A stretch of 64,000 nt of DNA, from assembly GCF_009742705.1 (NCBI RefSeq), contig NZ_WPCU01000004.1, forward strand, positions 453,046 to 517,045, read 5' to 3'. The translations under genes and the position numbers were made by a program. The stretch comes from Auraticoccus cholistanensis. GTDB taxonomy: Bacteria; Actinomycetota; Actinomycetes; Propionibacteriales; Propionibacteriaceae. The notes beneath the pieces were generated by a model, which was given only the letters and a program-made list of their open reading frames with translations, did no database searches and had not been told where the DNA came from. Of this stretch, positions 24,892 to 34,573 are shown piece by piece (position 1 is the stretch's first letter; each line of letters starts with the position of its first letter).

Positions 24892-25995
24892 ATGACGCCC
24901 ATGCGACTGCCTGTCATGCCGCCCGTCAAGCCGATGCTGGCGAAGTCCGTGCCCGAGATCCCGGGCGGCGCGATGAGCTACGAGCCCAAGTGGGACGGCT
25001 TCCGCGCCATCGTGTTCCGCGACGGCGAGGAGGTCGAGATCGGCTCGCGCAACGAGCGGCCGATGACCCGCTACTTCCCCGAGCTGGTGGAGGCGGTGCG
25101 GGCCGAGCTCCCCGGGCGCGTGGTGCTGGACGGCGAGATCGTGGTCGCGGTCGGGGACCGGCTGGAGTTCGAGGTGCTGCAGCAGCGGATCCACCCCGCG
25201 GCCAGCCGGATCAACCTGCTCGCCCGGCAGACCCCCGCCCGGTTCGTCGCCTTCGACCTGCTGGCGCTGGACGAGGAGGACCTGACCGGCCAGCCGTTCG
25301 AGCGCCGCCGCGAGCTGCTGGTCGAGGCCCTGGCCGACGTCCGGGCGCCCATCCACGTCACCCCCGCCACCCGCGACCAGGCCCTGGCCCAGCAGTGGTT
25401 CTCCCAGTTCGAGGGGGCCGGGCTCGACGGCGTGGTGGCCAAGCCGCTGCAGGGCACCTACCAGCCCGACAAGCGCACCATGTTCAAGATCAAGCACCAG
25501 CGGACCGCCGACTGCGTGGTGGCGGGCTACCGGACCCACAAGAGCGGCCCGGACGCCATCGGCTCGCTGCTGCTCGGGCTCTACGACGACGGCGGCGACC
25601 TGGTCAGCGTCGGCGTGATCGGCGCCTTCCCCGCCGCCCGCCGCAAGGAGCTCTTCCGCGAGCTGCAGCCCCTCGTCACCACCTTCGACGACCACCCCTG
25701 GGCCTGGGCGGAGCCGACCGGGGCGGGCGGCGGCCCGGCGCCCACGGAGGGCGCCCGCACCCCCCGCAACTCCGAGGGCAGCCGCTGGAACGCCGGGAAG
25801 GACCTCTCCTTCACCCCGCTGCGGCCCGAGCTCGTGGTGGAGGTGCGCTACGAGCACATGGAGGGGGTGCGCTTCCGCCACACCGCGCAGTTCAACCGCT
25901 GGCGTCCCGACCGCGACCCCCGCTCGTGCACCTACCAGCAGCTGGAGGAGGTCGTCCGGTTCGACCTGGACGACATCCTCGCCCCGCCCCGCTGA
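24892..25995 (+). CDS. ATP-dependent DNA ligase (LigC type)
   Basis: The 367-residue protein has the adenylation motif EPKWDGFRA (nucleophile K33), LDGEIVV, the region ARFVAFDLLALDEED, DGVVAKPL and TMFKIKHQRTADCVV (motifs I-V), then an OB-fold domain ending near the FNRWRPDRDPRSCTYQQLE block. No primase or nuclease domain is fused, so it is LigC-like rather than LigD-like. Such ligases work in non-homologous end joining and base-excision repair in mycobacteria. ATG 24892 follows GAGGAG; an ATG at 24901 is possible. Confidence 0.94.
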   Translation: MTPMRLPVMPPVKPMLAKSVPEIPGGAMSYEPKWDGFRAIVFRDGEEVEIGSRNERPMTRYFPELVEAVRAELPGRVVLDGEIVVAVGDRLEFEVLQQRIHPAASRINLLARQTPARFVAFDLLALDEEDLTGQPFERRRELLVEALADVRAPIHVTPATRDQALAQQWFSQFEGAGLDGVVAKPLQGTYQPDKRTMFKIKHQRTADCVVAGYRTHKSGPDAIGSLLLGLYDDGGDLVSVGVIGAFPAARRKELFRELQPLVTTFDDHPWAWAEPTGAGGGPAPTEGARTPRNSEGSRWNAGKDLSFTPLRPELVVEVRYEHMEGVRFRHTAQFNRWRPDRDPRSCTYQQLEEVVRFDLDDILAPPR

Positions 25996-26063
25996 GCCCG
26001 GGCGGGACCGTCGCGGAGGAGCCCGGGCGGAGCGGTCTTGGCCGGCTCTGGTGGGATGGGCAG

Positions 26064-26468
26064 ATGATCACTCCTGAGCTCGCCGTCGAGCTGGCCCGGG
26101 CCGGGCTGGAATGGAAGCCGGCCAACGGGGACCGCTTCATGATCCCGCGACCCGACCTCGAGCACGACGTCTTCCTGGTCAGCGACATGACCATCGAGGT
26201 GGAGCGGCTGGCGCTCGGCGGCGGGCTGGTGAAGTTCAACGGCACCACCGAGTGGGCGCTGGACAGCATCGCCCAGGGCGAGGTGGTCTGGCTGCCGCGG
26301 GAGGACCAGCTCCGCAGCGCCCTCGGTGAGGCGTTCTCGTCGCTGGCGCGGGTCTACGACTCCTGGGTGGTCACGGTCGAGGCCGGCGGCGAGGAGGTCC
26401 GGGTGATCGACAACGACGTCGAGTGCGTCTACGCCAAGGCGCTGCTGCGGGTGATCGGCCGGGCCTAG
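26064..26468 (+). CDS. Conserved actinobacterial hypothetical protein
   Basis: The 134-residue protein begins MITPELAVELARAGLEWKPANGDRF and has the conserved block VKFNGTTEWALDSI followed by VVWLPREDQLRSALG. I recognise this as a small family widespread in actinobacteria, sometimes labelled pilus assembly CpaE-like without good reason. No signal peptide, membrane span or catalytic motif is visible. Upstream sequence lacks a ribosome site. It lies 68 bases after the ligase gene; a functional link is unproven. Confidence 0.75.
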   Translation: MITPELAVELARAGLEWKPANGDRFMIPRPDLEHDVFLVSDMTIEVERLALGGGLVKFNGTTEWALDSIAQGEVVWLPREDQLRSALGEAFSSLARVYDSWVVTVEAGGEEVRVIDNDVECVYAKALLRVIGRA

Positions 26469-26527
26469 TGGGTACCGGACGGTGCGGGACGGCAACCCCG
26501 CCGTCGCCGCAGCACCGAGGAGGAAGC

Positions 26528-27049
26528 ATGTCCGCAGACGCCGAGGGATCGGTGCAGAAGGTGGCCGAGCTGATGAAGGACGCCCGGATCGCGATGGTCA
26601 CCTCCGTGGCCGCCGACGGCCGGCTGGTGTCCCGCCCGCTGTCGGTGCAGCAGGTCGAGTTCGACGGCGACCTGTGGTTCTTCGTCGACCGGGAGGCCGA
26701 GCTGCTGCAGCAGGTCCTCACCCAGCCCCAGGTCAACGTCGCCCTGCAGTCGAAGGACAGCTGGGTCTCGGTCTCGGGCACGGCGTCGCTGGTCGAGGAC
26801 CCGGCGCGCGCCCGGGAGCTGTGGAACCCGGTGGCGGCCGCCTGGTTCGACGCCGAGGGCTCCACCGACACCGACGCGGACGACCCGGGCCCGGCCGAGC
26901 TGGGCGCCGTGCTGGTCAAGGTCGACGGCAGCACCGCGGAGTACTGGGAGAGCGCCGGACGGCTGGCCACCGCGGTGTCGCTGCTCAAGGCCCAGGTCAC
27001 CCGCGGCGACGTCGAGGCGACCCGCAACGAGACCGTGGAGCTGCCGTGA
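26528..27049 (+). CDS. Pyridoxamine 5'-phosphate oxidase-like general stress protein
   Basis: The 173-residue protein has the split-barrel flavin-binding fold of general stress protein 26 relatives: KVAELMKDARIAMVTSVAADGRLVSRPLSVQQVEFDGDLWFFVD, then VNVALQSKDSWVSVSGTASLVEDPARARELWNP. These bind FMN, FAD or F420 and are usually stress-linked. ATG 26528 follows GAGGAGGAAG. The stop overlaps the next gene by 4 bases (GTGA), so both are co-translated. Confidence 0.88.
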   Translation: MSADAEGSVQKVAELMKDARIAMVTSVAADGRLVSRPLSVQQVEFDGDLWFFVDREAELLQQVLTQPQVNVALQSKDSWVSVSGTASLVEDPARARELWNPVAAAWFDAEGSTDTDADDPGPAELGAVLVKVDGSTAEYWESAGRLATAVSLLKAQVTRGDVEATRNETVELP

Positions 27050-28014
27050 GCCGGCACCACGTGGTGTACGGCGCGGGAGCCGTCGGCGGGGTCGTCGGCG
27101 GGCTGCTGCACCGGGCCGGTCTGCCGGTCACGCTGATCGCCCGCGGTGACCACCTGCGCGCCATCCGCGAGCACGGGCTGCACCTGGTCACCTCGACCGT
27201 GGACGAGCACCTCGACGTGCGGGCGGTCGAGGACCCCGCCGAGGTGATGTGGACCGGCGACGAGATCGTGCACCTGGCGGTGAAGAGCGACGCCACCGCG
27301 CAGGTGCTGCCCCGGCTGCACCAGGCCGCCCCGGAGTCCACCGTGGTGTCCTGCCTGCAGAACGGGGTGGCCAACGAGCCCGCGGCGCTGCGCTGGTTCG
27401 CGCGGGTGCTGGGGATCTGCGTGATGCTGCCGGCGACCTACCTGGAGCCCGGGAAGGTGGAGGCCTACTCGACCAACGTGCCGGCCGTCCTCGACTGCGG
27501 CCGCTACCCGCCCCGCAGCGACGGCAGCATCGACCCGCTGGCCGAGGAGCTCGCCGCCGACCTGCGCCACGCCGGGATGGAGTCCCAGCCGCGGGCCGAC
27601 ATCATGGCCTGGAAGTACCGCAAGCTCGTCTCCAACCTGGGCAACGCCGTGGACGCCGCCTGCGAGCCCGGCCCGGAGCGCGACGAGCTGGCCCGCCGGG
27701 TCCGCGAGGAGGGCGAGCAGGTGCTCGCCGCCGCCGGGATCGAGGTGGTCAGCCGCGAGGAGGACGCCGCCCGTCGCGGGGACCTGATCGCCACCGCCCC
27801 CGGCCGGGGCGGGAGCTCCACCTACCAGAGCCTGGCCCGCGGCACGGGCAGCGTCGAGGTGGACTGGCTCAGCGGCGAGATCGTGGCCCTGGCGCACCGG
27901 ATGGGACGGACGGCCCCGGCCAACGACCTGCTCCGCCGTGCCGCCGTCTCGCTGGTGGGCGGGCGTCCGCGCAGCATCCCGGCGGCCGACCTGCTCGCCC
28001 AGCTCGACTCCTGA
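27046..28014 (+). CDS. Ketopantoate reductase (ApbA/PanE)-like NADP oxidoreductase
   Basis: The 322-residue protein has an N-terminal Rossmann motif VVYGAGAVGGVVGG, the conserved LAVKSDAT and QNGVANE blocks (residues ~78-112), and the ApbA C-terminal domain with WKYRKLVSNLGNAV and VEVDWLSGEIVAL (the E-x-D-x-L-x-G-x-I element). 2-Dehydropantoate 2-reductases make pantoate for CoA. Many paralogues act on other substrates, and no pantothenate gene is adjacent. GTG start overlaps the PPOX stop. Confidence 0.87.
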   Translation: MSRHHVVYGAGAVGGVVGGLLHRAGLPVTLIARGDHLRAIREHGLHLVTSTVDEHLDVRAVEDPAEVMWTGDEIVHLAVKSDATAQVLPRLHQAAPESTVVSCLQNGVANEPAALRWFARVLGICVMLPATYLEPGKVEAYSTNVPAVLDCGRYPPRSDGSIDPLAEELAADLRHAGMESQPRADIMAWKYRKLVSNLGNAVDAACEPGPERDELARRVREEGEQVLAAAGIEVVSREEDAARRGDLIATAPGRGGSSTYQSLARGTGSVEVDWLSGEIVALAHRMGRTAPANDLLRRAAVSLVGGRPRSIPAADLLAQLDS

Positions 28015-28055
28015 GGGCCGCCGGGTTGGCCGGGCGGGCGGCCGCGGGTGACACT

Positions 28056-28089
28056 GGCCACCGCGGTCGGTCGGCCACCGCGGTCAGTC
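28056..28089 (+). repeat. 17-bp direct repeat, two copies
   Basis: GGCCACCGCGGTCGGTC (28056-28072) is followed directly by GGCCACCGCGGTCAGTC (28073-28089), differing at one base, in the gap before the pseudokinase gene. It may be a slippage product or a tandem regulator site; nothing else supports a function. Confidence 0.6.
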
Positions 28090-28117
28090 GGGGGACGTCC
28101 AGCCACAGGGGAGCAGC

Positions 28118-29659
28118 ATGCAGCCAGCCACGCCGGCCGGACGGCGCGTGGGGACGCGTCTGGGCTCCTCGCGCCTGACCGACCTGCTGCACGAGACGTC
28201 CGCCCGGGCCATCTACCGGGCCGAGGAGCCGGGCGGCTCCGTGGCGCTCGTCATGGTGCTCTCCGAGCAGGTGGCCGCCCACCCGGTGGTGCGCTCGCGG
28301 TTCTCGTCCTGGATGGCCCGGGGTGCCGGCGTGCTGGAGCGCCACCTGGTGCCGCTGCGCCGGTGGGGCGAGGTCGACGGGCTGCTGTGCGCCGAGCTGG
28401 GCGTGCTGTCGGGCACCGGGCTGGCCACGCTGCTGGAGCACCAGCCGCTGCCCCCGGCGCGGGCGCTGGCCCTGCTGGAGGACCTGGCGGCCGCGGTCGA
28501 CGCGGCCCACAGCCGCGGGGTGGCCCACCTGGCGCTCTCGCCCACCACCGTCGTCGTCGGCCACGACGAGGTGGCGCGGGTGACCGACCTGGGGCTGGGG
28601 GCGCTGCTGGCCGAGGCCGGGGTGGCGCCCGATGCGCCGGAGCTGGCCTACCGCGCCCCCTGGCTGACGGGTCCGGTGGACCCGGCCGGCCCGGCGGCGA
28701 CGGCCGCGGACCTGTGGTCGCTGGCCGCGCTGCTGCACGACGCGCTCACCGGGGTGGGGCCGGCCGCAGCACCCGCCGCGGTGCCGGCCGCCCTCGTGCA
28801 GCTGCTCCGCCAGCGGCTCGGTCCCCGCCCGGCCGGGTCGCAGACGGCGGCGGAGCTGGCCCGGGCCGCGCGGGCCGCGATGGCGGCCGGTGGCCCGCCG
28901 GTGCCGCTGCCGCCGCGGTCGGAACCCGACCCGGAGGCCACCGCCCTCCGCTCCGCCCTCCACGGACCGGGCCCGGCGCGGCCGGCGGTGCCCGTCCGGA
29001 CCCCGCCGGGGACGACCACGCCCGCGACGTCGGCCTCCGGGGTCACCCGCCCGTTGACGGCGCCCACCCCGCCCGCCGGGCCCCCGGCCCCGCCGCAGCA
29101 GCACCCGGCCCCGCCGCAGCAGCCCCCGGTCCCACCTCAGCAGCGGCAGCAGCCCCCGTCGACGATCCGCGCCGCACCCCGGCGGCGCTCGCTGGTGCCG
29201 GTGGTGGCGCTGCTGCTCGCCCTGCTCGCCGTGGTGGCCACCGGCGTCTTCCTGTGGCTGCTGTTCGACCCGCCCGGACGTCCCGGGGGGACCGCAGGCA
29301 CCGCGGCGCCGCGGACCACGCAGCAGCCGTCACCGCAGGGCACGGACGGCGAGGAGCCCCGGAGCCCTTCCGCGACGCCCCGGGCCACCCCGGCGCTGCC
29401 GGCCGGCGCGGTGGTGTGCGAACCCGCGGGCGGACCGGCCGGCGGGCTGCGCGGCTCGGCGGCGGGGACACCACGGACCTCCTGCCCGTTCGCCGAGGAG
29501 ACCCGCCAGCAGCTGGCCCGCACGCCCGACCCGTTCGCCGCCCAGCAGGTCGAGGCGACCAGCCCGGTCACCCGCCAGACCTACACGCTCTCCTGCGACA
29601 GCGCCGACGGCCTCATCACCTGCACCGGCGGCGACGACGCCGTGGTGCTGGTCTGGTGA
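28118..29659 (+). CDS. Membrane protein with PknB-like pseudokinase domain
   Basis: The 513-residue protein has a kinase-like N-domain (~15-265), a proline/glutamine-rich linker (APPQQ repeats, ~320-345), one membrane span (~355-380) and an extracellular C-domain with TSCPFA and two further cysteines. The kinase core is degenerate: the VAIK lysine is V45, HRDLKPxN reads HLALSPTT (137-144) so catalytic Asp and Lys are Ala and Ser, while the DFG-like D157-L-G remains. The Gly-rich loop is also absent. It should therefore be a non-catalytic scaffold or sensor, comparable in concept to MviN-partner pseudokinases in mycobacteria. GGGGAG precedes ATG. Confidence 0.82.
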   Translation: MQPATPAGRRVGTRLGSSRLTDLLHETSARAIYRAEEPGGSVALVMVLSEQVAAHPVVRSRFSSWMARGAGVLERHLVPLRRWGEVDGLLCAELGVLSGTGLATLLEHQPLPPARALALLEDLAAAVDAAHSRGVAHLALSPTTVVVGHDEVARVTDLGLGALLAEAGVAPDAPELAYRAPWLTGPVDPAGPAATAADLWSLAALLHDALTGVGPAAAPAAVPAALVQLLRQRLGPRPAGSQTAAELARAARAAMAAGGPPVPLPPRSEPDPEATALRSALHGPGPARPAVPVRTPPGTTTPATSASGVTRPLTAPTPPAGPPAPPQQHPAPPQQPPVPPQQRQQPPSTIRAAPRRRSLVPVVALLLALLAVVATGVFLWLLFDPPGRPGGTAGTAAPRTTQQPSPQGTDGEEPRSPSATPRATPALPAGAVVCEPAGGPAGGLRGSAAGTPRTSCPFAEETRQQLARTPDPFAAQQVEATSPVTRQTYTLSCDSADGLITCTGGDDAVVLVW

Positions 29660-29689
29660 GCGGGGCCGACCGGCCGGGAGGGGGAGGCG

Positions 29690-30358
29690 TCAGAGGGTGA
29701 TGCCGAAGTAGAAGCGGGCGAACTCGCGGTAGAAGCGGAGCACGACGGCGGTGGCCACGACGACGTACCAGGCCAGCACGAGCACCCACTGCCAGTCCCG
29801 CAGCGCCCGCCCGACCCGCTGGGCGCCGGCGCCCAGGGCTCCGGTGCGCAGCGTGGTGACGGTGGTCGTCACCACGAGCGGGATGGTCACCAGCCAGACG
29901 AGCATGCACCACAGGCACAGCGCGTTGATCACGTGCAGGCTCTGGAACTGCAGCCAGGTGATGAAGGCCGCGGCGGCCAGCACCGCCACCTGCAGGCAGA
30001 CCAGCACCCACCTCGGCAGCCGCAGCCCGCTGGCCACCACCACCCCGAGGGTGCCGGTGACCGCGAACCCGCCGATGCCGAGCAGCGGGTTGGGGAATCC
30101 GAACAGCGCCCCGGCGGCCGAGGACATCACCGGACCGCAGGCCACGAAGGGGTTGATGTCGCAGACGAACTGCGCCTCGGGGTCGGCCAGCAGGTGGAAC
30201 CGGTCCACGGTGAGCACCATCGCGGCCAGGAACCCCAGCGCGGAGGTGACCACCAGCAGCACGCCCCAGCGACGGCTCATCTCGTCCTCGGGTGCGTCCG
30301 GGCCGTCGAGGTCCTCGTCGAGCTCGTCGCCGGAGGTGCCCTGGGCGGTGGTGGTCAT
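29690..30358 (-). CDS. Vitamin K epoxide reductase (VKOR) family protein
   Basis: The 222-residue membrane protein has the loop cysteine pair C66 and C74 (FVCDINPFVACG) and the active CxxC at 148-151 (CLWC) within a four-to-five-helix bundle. This is the bacterial VKOR/DsbB-equivalent set. Bacterial VKOR reoxidises DsbA-like enzymes using menaquinone, allowing disulfide formation in secreted proteins. An acidic N-terminal extension (~1-28) precedes the first helix. ATG 30358 follows GAGGAC. No DsbA gene is adjacent. Confidence 0.93.
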   Translation of the reverse strand: MTTTAQGTSGDELDEDLDGPDAPEDEMSRRWGVLLVVTSALGFLAAMVLTVDRFHLLADPEAQFVCDINPFVACGPVMSSAAGALFGFPNPLLGIGGFAVTGTLGVVVASGLRLPRWVLVCLQVAVLAAAAFITWLQFQSLHVINALCLWCMLVWLVTIPLVVTTTVTTLRTGALGAGAQRVGRALRDWQWVLVLAWYVVVATAVVLRFYREFARFYFGITL

Positions 30359-30469
30359 CGGTAGTCCTCGCTCGCGTCGTACGGCCCCGCCCATCGTAGG
30401 TGACGCCTCCGCCGGGGCCCGGCGCGATCCGCCCGGCGTGCACCGTCGCCGACGGGGTACCACCTCCGC

Positions 30470-30841
30470 ATGAGCGGCGAGGCGGACGGGGACGAGGCGG
30501 GCCGGGACGAGGCGGGCCGGGAGGAGATCTGGCAGGAGTTCCGCGAGGCGGTCAACATGACGCCCAAGGAGCTGGAGGAGTGGCTGGAGACCGACGAGGC
30601 CCAGGAGGTCGGGCAGAAGTCCGGTGGCTCTGGAGAGTCCACCGGGCACGCCTCCGGGCGCCGGATCGTGCAGATCCTGCGGGCCAGGAAGGCCGACCTC
30701 GGAGACGACGACTACGAGCACATGCGCAAGGTCGTCGGCTACGTGCACCGCCACCTCGCCCAGGGGCCGGGCTCGGACGTCGAGCACTCCCGGTGGCGGT
30801 ACTCGCTGATGAACTGGGGTCACGACCCGCTCAAGTCCTGA
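30470..30841 (+). CDS. DUF3140-type small protein
   Basis: The 123-residue protein shows the DUF3140 pattern: EEIWQEFREAVNMTPKELEEWLETDEAQEVG, then SGRRIVQILRARKADLGDDDYEHMRKVVGYVHRHLAQGP and WRYSLMNWGHDPLK. Function is unknown; the family is common in actinobacteria and plausibly DNA- or stress-related. Codons 8-17 are a duplicated 15-base unit (30491-30505 and 30506-30520) coding DEAGR twice. ATG 30470 lacks a ribosome site. The next small gene begins 33 bases downstream. Confidence 0.8.
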   Translation: MSGEADGDEAGRDEAGREEIWQEFREAVNMTPKELEEWLETDEAQEVGQKSGGSGESTGHASGRRIVQILRARKADLGDDDYEHMRKVVGYVHRHLAQGPGSDVEHSRWRYSLMNWGHDPLKS

Positions 30842-30873
30842 CCGCCCGCAACCACCCGACACGGAAGGCAGAG

Positions 30874-31068
30874 ATGGACATCTGGGAGCGCATCCGGCAC
30901 GCCCGCGACAAGGCCCTGGAGGCCGAGCGGACCGAACGCCGACGGCTGGCCGACGCCGACACCCGTGCCCTGCAGGACGCCGCGTCGGTGCGGCTGGCCA
31001 CCCGCCAGGCCGTCCGCGAGGCCCTCGACGACATCCTCGACGAGACCTCCGACCCCGAGGCCTCCTGA
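30874..31068 (+). CDS. Small helical protein of unknown function
   Basis: The 64-residue protein (starts MDIWERIRHARDKALEAERT, ends DETSDPEAS) is highly charged and predicted wholly helical, with heptad-like spacing of A/L and no membrane segment. GGAAGGCAGAG precedes ATG, a good ribosome site, and codon use matches neighbours, so it is probably real. It follows the DUF3140 gene by 32 bases and may be co-expressed. I do not recognise a family. Confidence 0.6.
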   Translation: MDIWERIRHARDKALEAERTERRRLADADTRALQDAASVRLATRQAVREALDDILDETSDPEAS

Positions 31069-31071
31069 CCC

Positions 31072-31086
31072 GCCGGGCCGCCCGGC
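31072..31086. terminator. Hairpin between convergent genes
   Basis: GCCGGG-CCG-CCCGGC is a perfect 6-bp stem with a 3-base loop. It fills the 18-base gap between the small helical gene and yaaA, so it can terminate in both directions. Confidence 0.55.
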
Positions 31087-31818
31087 TCAGCGGGCCGTGA
31101 CCGCCAGCGTCCACCCCTTCGCCGCCGCGGAGAGCTCGACGCGGAAGGGCCCGGCCAGCAGCTCCGCCAGCCCCTGGGCGGTCCGCGGCCGCTCCGCGCG
31201 GCGGCACAGCTCGCGGGCCACCAGCCCCCGGGTGTGCTTGGCCATGTGCGTGGCGCCGGGCACGACGACCCGCACCCAGCGCTCGAGCCGGTGCGGGGTC
31301 CAGGCGGCCGCGTAGCCGCCGCTGCGGCAGTCCACCACCAGCCCCTCGCCGGCGACCTCGTCCAGCACCGGCCCGAGCACCGGCCGCCAGGCGGCGGCCA
31401 GCGGCCCCGTCCCCGGCAGCCGTGCCGCCATCGAGCAGCGGTACGGGCTGACGCGGTCGCCCGGCCGCAGCGCGCCGAACAGCGCCGAGCTCACCACCAG
31501 CCGCCGACCCGCCCGCCGCCGCGAGGCTGGGTCCAGGCCGGCCAGGTCGAGGGCGTCGTAGAGGACGCCGGTGTACAGCTCGGCCACCGGGACCGCGGGG
31601 GCGGTGGCCAGCCGCGTGTTCCGGGCGATCTCGGGGGCCAGGGCGGGGCTGACTCCCAGCAGCTCGGCCGCGTCCGGACGTCCGCTCGCCTCGGCCAGGG
31701 CCGCCGCGACCTGCCGTCGTCGCCCGTCCAGGGCCGGGAAGGACAGCTCCTCCCAGCACATCGGACGTCCCCGCCGACGCTCGTGCTTGGACTCCGAGGG
31801 CGGCAGCACGACGATCAC
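31087..31818 (-). CDS. yaaA: YaaA family peroxide-stress protein
   Basis: The 243-residue protein begins MIVVLPPSESKH and has ELYTGVLYDALD, LVVSSALFGALRPGDRVSPYRCSM, VDCRSGGYAAAW and THMAKHTRG, which are the conserved blocks of the UPF0246/YaaA family. E. coli YaaA lowers free iron under peroxide stress and binds DNA. GTG 31818 has no ribosome site; TAGGCT ends exactly 6 bases upstream, pointing to a leaderless transcript. It lies just upstream of, and divergent from, the heat-shock operon. Confidence 0.9.
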   Translation of the reverse strand: MIVVLPPSESKHERRRGRPMCWEELSFPALDGRRRQVAAALAEASGRPDAAELLGVSPALAPEIARNTRLATAPAVPVAELYTGVLYDALDLAGLDPASRRRAGRRLVVSSALFGALRPGDRVSPYRCSMAARLPGTGPLAAAWRPVLGPVLDEVAGEGLVVDCRSGGYAAAWTPHRLERWVRVVVPGATHMAKHTRGLVARELCRRAERPRTAQGLAELLAGPFRVELSAAAKGWTLAVTAR

Positions 31819-31824
31819 CGGGGG

Positions 31825-31830
31825 AGCCTA
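31825..31830 (-). promoter_or_regulatory. Leaderless -10 box for yaaA
   Basis: TAGGCT on the minus strand ends 6 bases before the GTG start and no Shine-Dalgarno sequence is present. Confidence 0.45.
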
Positions 31831-31900
31831 GCGACCGCCGGAGGGGACCAGCGGGTGTGCGCCGCCGCTCGGGCACCCCGAGCGGACCCCTGCCCGTTGC

Positions 31901-32002
31901 CTTGAGCGAACCAGGCTCAACCCCGATTGGTGGAATGAGCCGACCCGGTGCATAGTTGAGTCTGTCGGGCTCAATGCAGAGGTTGAGCCTCCCTGACTCA
32001 GA
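31901..32002 (+). promoter_or_regulatory. dnaK promoter with three HAIR (HspR) operators
   Basis: HAIR-type inverted repeats occur at 31901-31921 (CTTGAGC-N7-GCTCAAC), 31955-31975 (GTTGAGT-N7-GCTCAAT) and 31982-32002 (GTTGAGC-N7-ACTCAGA, weaker). The family consensus is CTTGAGT-N7-ACTCAAG. A likely promoter is TTGGTG (31927-31932), 18 bases, CATAGT (31951-31956), so the second operator overlaps the -10 and start. Two more ACTCAGA half-sites follow before the ATG. HspR, encoded last in the operon, should repress here with DnaK as co-repressor. Confidence 0.88.
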
Positions 32003-32036
32003 CCGCTGACTCAGAACTCTCGGAGGAACTCAGAAC

Positions 32037-33898
<1,862 letters not shown>

Positions 33899-33902
<4 letters not shown>

Positions 33903-34543
33903 CCGATCCCGGGACCGAGCCCCAGGGCCCGACCATCCGCGACCGGCGCCGGATCGACCCCGAGACCCTGCAGGTGCGGGAGCCGCAGCCCGAGGCTGCG
34001 GCCCCCGCCGCGGAGGCGGTCGAGGGGGAGGTGGCCGACGCCGCCGCCCCCGCGGCCGAGGCTCCCGCGGTGGACCCGCAGCTGGCGGCGCTCGAGCAGT
34101 CGCTGAGCGAGCGCACGCTCGACCTGCAGCGGCTGCAGGCCGAGTACGTCAACTACAAGCGACGGGTCGACCGCGACCGCGAGGTGAGCCGGGCGGCCGG
34201 CGTGGAGTCGGTGCTCCGCGACCTGCTGGCGGTGCTGGACGACGTCCGCTCCGCCCGCGAGCACGGCGAGCTCACCGGCGCCTTCAAGGCGGTCGGCGAG
34301 GGCGTGGAGAAGGTCACCGCCCGGCACGGGCTGACCTCCTTCGGCGAGGCGGGCGAGCCGTTCGACCCGCAGGTCCACGAGGCGCTGATGCACGCCTACG
34401 CCGAGGACGTCACCGAGCCCACCTGCGTGCAGGTGCTGCAGGTCGGCTACCGCGTCGGCGAGCGGGTGCTCCGTCCGGCCCGGGTCGCGGTCGCCGAGCC
34501 GGCGGCCCCGTCCGACGACCAGTCCAGCAGCGAGCAGAGCTGA
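33899..34543 (+). CDS. grpE: Nucleotide exchange factor GrpE
   Basis: The 214-residue protein has a disordered Ala/Glu/Pro-rich N-terminus and a coiled coil (~60-110, [26 protein letters not shown]). The beta-domain carries [18 protein letters not shown] and [20 protein letters not shown], diagnostic for GrpE. It releases ADP from DnaK. GTG at 33899 overlaps the dnaK stop (GTGA), so expression is coupled. Confidence 0.97.
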
Positions 34544-34573
34544 CCTGAGGGCAGCGGGGGAAGGAGGCGTTCG

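Noticed and set aside
26064-26468. Pilus assembly CpaE
   Set aside because: No ATPase or receiver motif is present and no pilus genes are near; the label sometimes attached to this family is not supported.
31860-32036. CIRCE (HrcA) element before dnaK
   Set aside because: The inverted repeats are TTGAG/CTCAA type with 7-base spacing, which is HAIR rather than the TTAGCACTC-N9-GAGTGCTAA CIRCE form.
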